64,000 bases of DNA from Adiantum capillus-veneris. Lineage: Eukaryota; Streptophyta; Polypodiopsida; Polypodiales; Pteridaceae. Below are positions 57,414 through 64,000 of the stretch, one piece after another; the first letter of the stretch is position 1; each line of letters opens with the position of its first letter. The DNA lies in the NCBI GenBank assembly GCA_014529385.2, contig CM043965.1, positions 10,550,912-10,614,911 on the forward strand, in the 5' to 3' direction. The translations under genes were made by a program, and so were the position numbers. The notes beneath the pieces were generated by a model that saw only the letters and a list, made by a program, of their open reading frames with translations, was not told the origin of the DNA and did not search any database.

Positions 57414-59119
57414 TCATGTATCTGAGGAGTTCAAATTTTTTTTGACCATTTCCTGGCGCCTATTTTGCGCGTAAGGCAACTCCCCAGTCAAGAGGGACTG
57501 CGCTATGGCATTTGGGTCAGTTGAGCCAATGGAAGCATGTAGCCCTATTTGGGCAAGCACTTTACCACGAAAGCCAGTGCCAAACGCTGTGCATACAAGG
57601 GATCTACGCACTAGGAACACTTGATGCGCAGTTTGAGCAATGGTACTCAAACACAAAAACTTGCTCAAAGCTTTTAACGACCAAGTCATAAAATGGGCTT
57701 GGGGAGTAAATTCATTATGGATAATGGCCACATCGCCAGGGGGGAGTTGTCCGAGGTAATGCGCAAGGGAAGCTTGAGGTCCAAAGCCCGTCCGTTTGCC
57801 ACCCGTCCTTGCAGCAAAATCATCAACCTCCACAACATCCTGTCATAAACCGATGAAGGTTGAGAAAAAAGACAACGAAGGATAAAATAGTAACATGAAA
57901 ATTAGGATACAGTTTACCTCCTGCTCCTGTCATCCTCCTCCGTGTTGCCCTTTGCATCCAAGTCAATGGTCCCATGCACCACAGATACAAGCTTTGGATC
58001 ATCAGATGGGAGGTTGCATAATGGCATAGGCATCCTAGTAGCCTCAACCTTGGCTTGCGTGGCTTGGAAATCTTCATCAGCCACGTGCAACTGCTCTGCT
58101 GCCAGGACCTCCGCACATACAACTGCAATAGTGTCAGCAACAGAGTCCCCATTTGGCAAGAGCTTGCTTTCTAGGGCATCTGGCGTATTGTCTAAGGGAC
58201 ATTTGCTGCTGTTGCATAGCATGCTCAAGCATTCATCCATGCGCAGGCCAAATGCTTTTTCCAAATCATGCAGGAATACAAACTCCTCCCCATCCACTAA
58301 CACCGAGGAGAAGCGGCTAATTTCTACCTCTGGGATAGCCACATCCGTCAGTGGTAGTGGCACTGGAGTGTCACTAGGGCCAGCCGCAACTATGGATTTC
58401 TCAACCACTTCCTCAAGACCCCTAGGGTACTCGAGCTGGTGTGCTTTTCCTTCCGCTGCAGGGTTCATGGGGATAACATGTTGCTCCTTGGTGTCCTTGA
58501 TAAAGGACCCAACTTGAAGGTGTGGTAAGCGGAGCTCCTCCAAATCAGGTTCCTTGCTCACCAAGAAGATAAATGTTGCGAGCCGAGAAAGGTACTCCAC
58601 CCCCAACTTGCGCTTCTTGAGCACTGACACCCCCGGGGCTTGCTCGTCCAAGTAATGGCCTGCATTGGTTGCAATTTCTTGGAATCGTTGCAAGAAGATA
58701 AATGTTGCGAGCCGAGAAAGGTACTCCACCCCCAACTTGCGCTTCTTGAGCACTGACACCCCAGGGGCTTGCTCGTCCAAGTAATGGCCTGCATTGGTTG
58801 CAATTTCTTGGAATCGTTGCAACCGCTTGGCGAATGGGCGATCACCTTTGTGTATATAGCGCAAAAGATCGCAAGGCACCCAGATCCCTGCATGTGGGGG
58901 GATAGATACAGAATATTTTATGATGTGCTCCTACATGAACGCAGAAATCTCCTCAAATGCATCCATGTGAAGGGCAACTGTGGCGTCAAGGTCAGGGAGA
59001 CGAGTAAAAAAGGTGTGGAGGTCCAACTTCCCTTTGTATTTGGTGTCCTTAAGGAAGAGGATGAAGCGTGACAAAGGGGTGGATGTGGGTACAGATGTAG
59101 AGGCTGTGGCAGCATCCAT
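57414..59119 (-). pseudogene. Unknown gene with in-frame duplication, one stop
   Basis: The start at 59119 reads MDAATASTSVPTSTP. The frame runs down to 57914 apart from a TAG at 58933-58931, again where CAG would fit. Residues around 58815-58556 contain a 43-residue segment twice (RFQEIATNAGHYLDEQAPGV...), the product of a 129-bp tandem duplication. GTAAAC near 57916 and TGACAG near 57838 could bound an intron before the second part (57833-57414, EVDDFAARTGGKR). The frames do not join cleanly. No domain is recognised. It lies in tandem downstream of the intact gene at 59367-60707. Confidence 0.5.
58556..58820 (-). repeat. 129-bp in-frame tandem duplication
   Basis: CAAGAAGATAAATGTTGCG starts at 58562 and 58691. 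The copies are nearly identical and differ by a base or so, so the event is recent. Confidence 0.95.
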
Positions 59120-59366
59120 GTTTAGCCTGGGGTGTGGATAGAGAGTGGAGGAGCTCAGGAGTTGCAAAAGTGAAAATAGTGAATGAGTTAGGTGGCCCCC
59201 CTTTTATAATGTACCCTTTTTTTAAGACATTAAAAAAAAAAGGCACTTTAACCAAAAAATGATTTCTCATCCCAATGCAAAAAATTATATTCAAAGGCAT
59301 GATTTGCCGAAGCAAATCATGTTGATTACAACGGGGATCAATATGAAAATTGCAAGAGTTACAAAG

Positions 59367-60707
59367 TTATAAGATCGATAGCATAGTTCCATCTATCCCC
59401 CAGTCCTCCTCGACCTTCAATTTGTCTTCCATTCTCTTCCCAATCTGCGGACATTCATTACAATAAGCATCTAATGATCGACAAACCATGATGTATTGAA
59501 AATGTGGTGGAAGGATTCTCACCTTGTGACCTTGTAAACGAAATTGTGCTTGTTGAAGGGCCTCAAAACCCATAATAACCAAATGTTCTCGAACATTACT
59601 GAGAGTCCAATGCTTGTTCACTTGGACTGCCTCGAAAGCATCGTTGGGCATCTTCACTGCAATGTCAAAGCTTGCAATAGCGCTGTCTACACTCTGTAAG
59701 GGAGTCCACACTCCAAGCTTGCACATCCAACGATCATAGTGAAATCGTATGTACAAGGAGGTGCGGGATTTCAAATAGCGCATTCCAATACCTGAAGCTC
59801 CAACCTTACAACGGTACCGGTCCCCGTTGTGCATGCCCTCCACAAAACCCCAGTCCTCTTCTAAAAGCCTTCCTAATTCCTCGTAATGCGCATCTTTACA
59901 TACAAGCATTGTGGTAGTCTCCACAAATCCAAACTCTTTAAAAATGTGCACAAAACAATGAATAGGCAAACACCAGCTCAAGCCCACAGACCTAGAAGCT
60001 TTAGAGTATTTCAAAGAGTTTTGGACATCCATTATCATCTTTTGCTTGAAAGATGCTACCGACCACAAATCTGGGACCGGCCACTCCATACTTAATAAGG
60101 AACTTACTTTGATGGGTTCAAGCGTTCCAAATGCTTGTGTAGAAGTAGGGACAATATAGGAGTGAGAATAGAAGAAAATCCTTCTTTGAACCAGTTTGGT
60201 TGGGCAAAGATGCGGGAACATTATTGCTCCAATATCCGCATGTATAGCATTGAATGTGCCGGAGAGACTATGTAGTGGCTGCTCCTCCACCAACGTGGAT
60301 GGAAATATGACTATAAATGCATGACAAATGTTAAGTATGAATCCATAATAACATTACACTGTGATTTCACACCTAGCTTTGTATTCTCAAAACATGTACT
60401 TACAATGTGTTGGAAATCGAGGTGGTTGTTGCAAGTGCATGGTTGACATTGAGAAAACATGTTGCACAATGGATATGGTCCCCTTGTCTTTGCGGTTCTT
60501 GAAGCCAAGGAGCTTTCCTTTCCAATGAAGATCCAAGTTTGCACGATTCCGCACACGATGAGGGCCAACAGCAGATGGTTGCATGTATACCCAAGCACCT
60601 TTGGTGAACTCTTGTGGCACCCACTCATCATCTACATCTCTAATGTTGTGGCATGCAAGTGCTGTGACCTCATCCTTTGGTCGCCTTTGCGAAGTAGAGT
60701 TGGCCAT
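59367..60707 (-). CDS. Intact three-exon gene of unknown function (389 aa)
   Basis: The start at 60707 (ACCATGGCC) has a good context. Exon 1 is 60707-60404, the intron 60403-60311 has GTAAGT and TATAG borders, exon 2 is 60310-59523, the intron 59522-59445 has GTGAGA and CCGCAG borders, and exon 3 is 59444-59367. The spliced length is 1170 bases with no internal stop, giving 389 residues. The first intron joins a phase-1 codon correctly. The second is 78 bases, so its retention would add 26 residues and keep the frame. Exon 1 has FTKGAWVYMQPSAVG and WKGKLLGFKNRKDKG; exon 2 has GTFNAIHADIGAIMFPHLC and NGDRYRCKVGASGIG. No family is recognised. Confidence 0.65.
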
Positions 60708-60792
60708 GGTTGAGCAAAGCAAACTAGGAGGAGGAGAAGAACCTTGCTTGTTGCTACAACGTAGGTGTGATAAAGTGATATGAGAAAATGGT

Positions 60793-60895
60793 CAACCCTT
60801 GTGGCAATGGGAGGAGAAGGTGGACAACCCTTGCTTGGTGTGGCACTGGGAGGAGAAGGTGGATAAGCCTTGCTTGGTGTGGCAATGGAAGGTGG
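60793..60895 (-). repeat. 39-bp tandem repeats in the leader
   Basis: TGGGAGGAGAAGGTGGA and CTTGCTTGGTGTGGCA alternate in about two and a half 39-bp units upstream of the gene at 59367-60707, within its likely 5' leader. Confidence 0.8.
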
Positions 60896-61293
60896 TAGGG
60901 GAGGAGAGAGGAGCTTCCTTGCTGCAGCAATGGAGATGGTGTAGAGAGAGAGAGAGTGTTGGAGTAGAGGATGAGTGTGATGGTTGCAACCAAGGAGGGG
61001 TTGGAAAAGGGGTTCTAGAGAGAGAAAATCCCTTTTTGCCTAATAACTAATTTTGGGGGAGCTCTGGATAGCAAAAAAAGATTTTTTAAAATTTTTTTAA
61101 AATTTTTGAATTTTAGGGTTTTTGGATGCACGTTTTGACTTTTTGAGATCAAAAAATGCTTTTTTGACCATAAAATAGTTTTAGGGGGGTTTTCAGAAGA
61201 TGAAATTTGTGTTTTGAAATTTTTGAAAAATTTCAAATTTTTGGGATTTTTTCAGAACCGGATCAAAAAGGAGGGAAGTTAGAGGTTCCATAT

Positions 61294-61295
<2 letters not shown>

Positions 61296-61332
<37 letters not shown>
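61296..61332 (+). repeat. Poly-C run of 37 bp
   Basis: An uninterrupted run of C, followed by CCTTCCCCACCCCACC. It is one of the longest homopolymers in the window and may be prone to length errors. Confidence 0.9.
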
Positions 61333-61756
61333 TTCCCCACCCCACCTTCTCACTAGGTAAGAGCCCATTTAAAAAGTGTAAGACTACTTTGTCCCCCTAC
61401 ATTTTTGAGGGCATAGAGTGTGTCCACCACCCTCTTCTCATTGGCTGGCCTCTAATTAACCTTAATCCCAAAGGGCCCTTAGAGGGTTCATATTTTTCCT
61501 AATGTCGATGCACTATGTAGAGCTTGTCCTACCTGTACACATGTGGGCCCCACATAACCACCTGGCTCTGGAAAATGGGCAATTCTTTATTTGATGCACC
61601 ATGCATGTGTATGTACATATGCGCAATCCCTTGCTCCAAATAACTCCTGACATAATTTGCCCATCCCCTAGCCTCCTAGATCATTCATGATCAGCAGCAG
61701 CAAAAAGCGATATGAGAGTCACCGCCTGGATCCCACACAAAAACACTTTGCATTCC
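61333..61756. other. No gene recognised
   Basis: Mixed sequence between the poly-C run and the right-hand gypsy element. No coding segment or border repeat is recognised. Confidence 0.5.
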
Positions 61757-62200
61757 CTACCTCAAAAAATTAATCAAGCTTCCACCTGGTTCCCAGGGAA
61801 AACGTGTAGAGATGCCATACATCAATCTTGCATCAAGAAAACCATCAATTACTTTGGCAAAGATCGGCATGTGCAAATATATTCCCTTCTCCATAGCTGA
61901 GAGGTCTCCACCACTGATCATTTGTGTCATCAATTCATGCTTCTTTGACAACTCAACCTTGGTTTGCATCGGCCCCTCAATCACTTCATAAGGCCCTTCA
62001 CTTTCATCCTTGACTTCATTTGCAAATGCGATTAAACCAGACTCTTGGATTTCTTTATCCATCAAAAGAAATGCAACATCAGCATCCTCATCACTGCTGA
62101 TAGTGTTATCACTGTCCTCATCTGTCACCGTGGAATATTCTTCATCACTAGAATCATCCTCATCTTCATAAAGCTCCTCTAATCGTTTCCTTGTGTCCAT
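61757..62200 (-). pseudogene. Acidic downstream segment of the gypsy polyprotein
   Basis: A frame rich in Asp, Glu and Ser (EDEDDSSDEEYSTVTDEDSD), then VDGFLDARLMYG and a stop. It lies after the protease and may be the linker to a lost RT. No catalytic motif is seen. Confidence 0.45.
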
Positions 62201-62260
62201 ATTATAAAGATTCTTGGTACCTGTCTTTCCATAGAGGCTAATCGTACCATGTCGCCAATC

Positions 62261-63990
62261 TTAAACAGCTTCCACTGCACGTAACCATGGTCTGCCCAGT
62301 ATAATAGGATATGCTCCCAACCCTGCTGGCATCACATGAAAATCAACCACTACCTTTGCATCATATGCCTCCACTTCTAAGCTCTTTACAACACCCAAGC
62401 ATTTTACTTTCTGATGGTTTGCCAATCTGATCCGAAACCCTGACACCCCAGTCACTGTAAGACCCATCTTCTCAACGCATGAGTGTGTTATCACACATAT
62501 TTGGGCCCCACCATCAACATAGCCTTGTCCTAAATTTTTCCTTTTGTGCCACACATCTACTATTGGATAGATATCTGGTAGCTCGTCCATTGCCAACACC
62601 TTCACTGAACCTCTCTCTGGCTCTTTCTCCATTAGGTTAACCATCCTCTTCCACTGTCGCTTTAGCTTAGGCACCATCTCTATAAGCTGCCCAAAAGTAA
62701 CATCGGCTTTCCTGCTTGTCAGATCCTCCTTCAAGTCATAGCTTAATTGCCCATCCCCTAGTGGAAAATCTGAAACATAAAACTTTCGACGAGATCTCGT
62801 TTTCCTCTTGGCCTTGACATCCTCGCCTTCATGGCTCTTTCCTTTCTTCTTACTAGGAAATGGGGCACTTCTTCCTTCCTTATCCTCTGTGGTCCTCTTC
62901 CCAATAGGCATCACTAATGTATCCTCTAGCTTTGATGCCTTCTCCAAGGTGACTACACTTAGCACTTTTGTCTTTTCCTTTTCCTCTTGGGTTAATCCAC
63001 TGGTTCCTTTATCTCCCTTAATTTCGATGCCATAATCATTTGACCTAGTTAACACCTGTCTTGGCAATGGATACATGTATCCCCCCATCCTTGGTGGCTT
63101 ATCACATTGTGGGCTGATGTGACCCAACTCTCCACAATTGTAACATGTGGGCGTCTGCCTCCAAAACCTACCATTGCTTTGTCCAACACCATTCCTAGGC
63201 CTTTCTTCACCTCCTGGCTGATTTGCAAACCTCCCTCGACCTCGATTATTTCCTACTTGACCTAGCATGTTTAGGTTGAGATTCTTTATCAAATCTACCA
63301 CTTGCCTCATGTCTTGCCTTAGCCCATCATCTTGCATCGATGTAGTGACCACTGTTGGCATAACCTGAGTAGTAACAGGAACCACTGGTTCATGATGAAC
63401 CCCTGACATGCGACCTTGTAAAGACTCTATAGGCTGAAATTCAGACCTCATGGATAAAGACTCCACCCCTAACTGGCTCATTTTCCTCAACTTCCACTCT
63501 TTGTTCCTTGCTACCTCTAGTGCATCTTTATATGTCCTAGGCTTCTTTAGCTCCACTCTCCAATGTATATTCTCCCAAAGACCAGCCGAGAACCTATCCT
63601 TCTTCATCATGTCAGGCGGGGGTACCTGTGGTGCTAAGGCCTTGCAATCTGCTCCCATGCCAATGAGAACTTACGTATGTACGCATCTACTGGCTCACCT
63701 TCCTTTTGCACCAAACCTTGTACTTCTTGCCAAACTTTGTCAGGATCTTCTATCTTCACAAACTCCACTTCCAACCCATGCCTTAGATTGTCCCAACTCA
63801 ATCTTACAGGTGGATCCGCTGCACGCAACTCCTCTTCAAATGTTTTGGACCAGACTCATGCATCACTCTTCAAAAAAATTTGGAGAAGACGTAACATCTG
63901 AAGAGGGTCATGAATCTGGTTGCTAATGCAGACAACCTCCATCTTTTCCAAAAAATCTTCCACATCTTCATCACTTCTTCCATGAAACTC
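62261..63990 (-). pseudogene. Gag, zinc knuckle and protease-like domain of the gypsy element
   Basis: Gag capsid sequence begins at the edge (LSWDNLRHGLEVEFVKIED, then QKEGEPVDAYIRKFSLAWEQ near 63700). A frame change follows near 63650. The next frame (63658-62261) shows a CCHC knuckle (CYNCGELGHISPQC near 63125), a Lys-rich linker (near 62830) and a retropepsin-like region (GYVDGGAQICVITHSCVEKMG near 62490, then IILGRPWLRAV near 62295). The active-site triad reads DGG where DSG or DTG is usual. Confidence 0.82.
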
Positions 63991-64000
63991 CGGATAAGAG

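Larger units (their letters stand above)
61757..64000 (-). mobile_element. Ty3/gypsy gag-protease part, runs off the window
   Basis: Gag, a zinc knuckle and a protease-like domain are encoded on the minus strand, entering from the right edge. The coding sequence ends near 61757, before any RT, so the pol part is missing or displaced. No LTR was found in the window. Confidence 0.8.

Noticed and set aside
51480-61300. Terminal inverted repeats bounding the 51.7-61 kb cluster
   Set aside because: Both ends are A/T-rich with GACTTTTT- and CAAAAATC-like words, but no convincing inverted match or target duplication was found by eye.

Overview
The window looks like repeat-rich nuclear DNA of a land plant. 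The evidence is Ty1/copia and Ty3/gypsy (chromovirus and other) LTR retrotransposons with plant-style tRNA-iMet primer sites, GT-AG introns, long GA, AC and poly-C tracts, an exon fragment of a chloroplast-type Cu/Zn superoxide dismutase, and many nonsense changes of CAG to TAG, as expected from decay of methylated CHG sites. The gypsy lineages and the large, poorly purged repeats suggest a fern, gymnosperm or other large-genome lineage rather than a small-genome angiosperm; that is a weak inference. No complete host housekeeping gene is visible.

Layout. 1-3583 is the 3' part of a decayed chromovirus on the + strand with its 3' LTR, which carries telomere-like CCCTAA repeats and a GA tract. 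3717-4671 and 10161-10365 are one palindromic 75-bp satellite split by a complete copia element on the - strand (4672-10160, 192-bp LTRs, AAATT target duplication). 10366-13290 has no intact gene but holds the superoxide dismutase fragment and two long microsatellites. 13291-20149 is a second chromovirus (- strand) whose 5' LTR is cut off at 20149, where it abuts a decayed non-chromovirus gypsy element (20150 to about 27490, - strand). 28-33 kb holds scattered element fragments. 34029-44149 is a young full-length gypsy element with 2.0-kb LTRs. Each LTR encodes two overlapping, mutually paralogous small ORFs that look selected as proteins. 44255-44692 resembles the first exon of a gene with a TATA box. 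About 44750-50359 is a gag-only gypsy copy whose leader is a tandem array of 24-bp perfect or near-perfect palindromes.

The most unusual segment is 51.7-61.0 kb. Two + strand units, a transposase-like pseudogene and a histone H3-like ORF with an approximately 200-residue tail, face two - strand units, one pseudogenic and one intact three-exon gene of 389 codons. Between them lie three copies of a 501-bp repeat carrying giant hairpins. Together these could be one large multi-gene mobile element, but terminal repeats were not found by eye. 61.7-64.0 kb is the gag-protease part of another gypsy element on the - strand that runs off the right edge.

Short local direct duplications (39-244 bp) occur throughout, in at least ten places, and several disrupt or lengthen reading frames.
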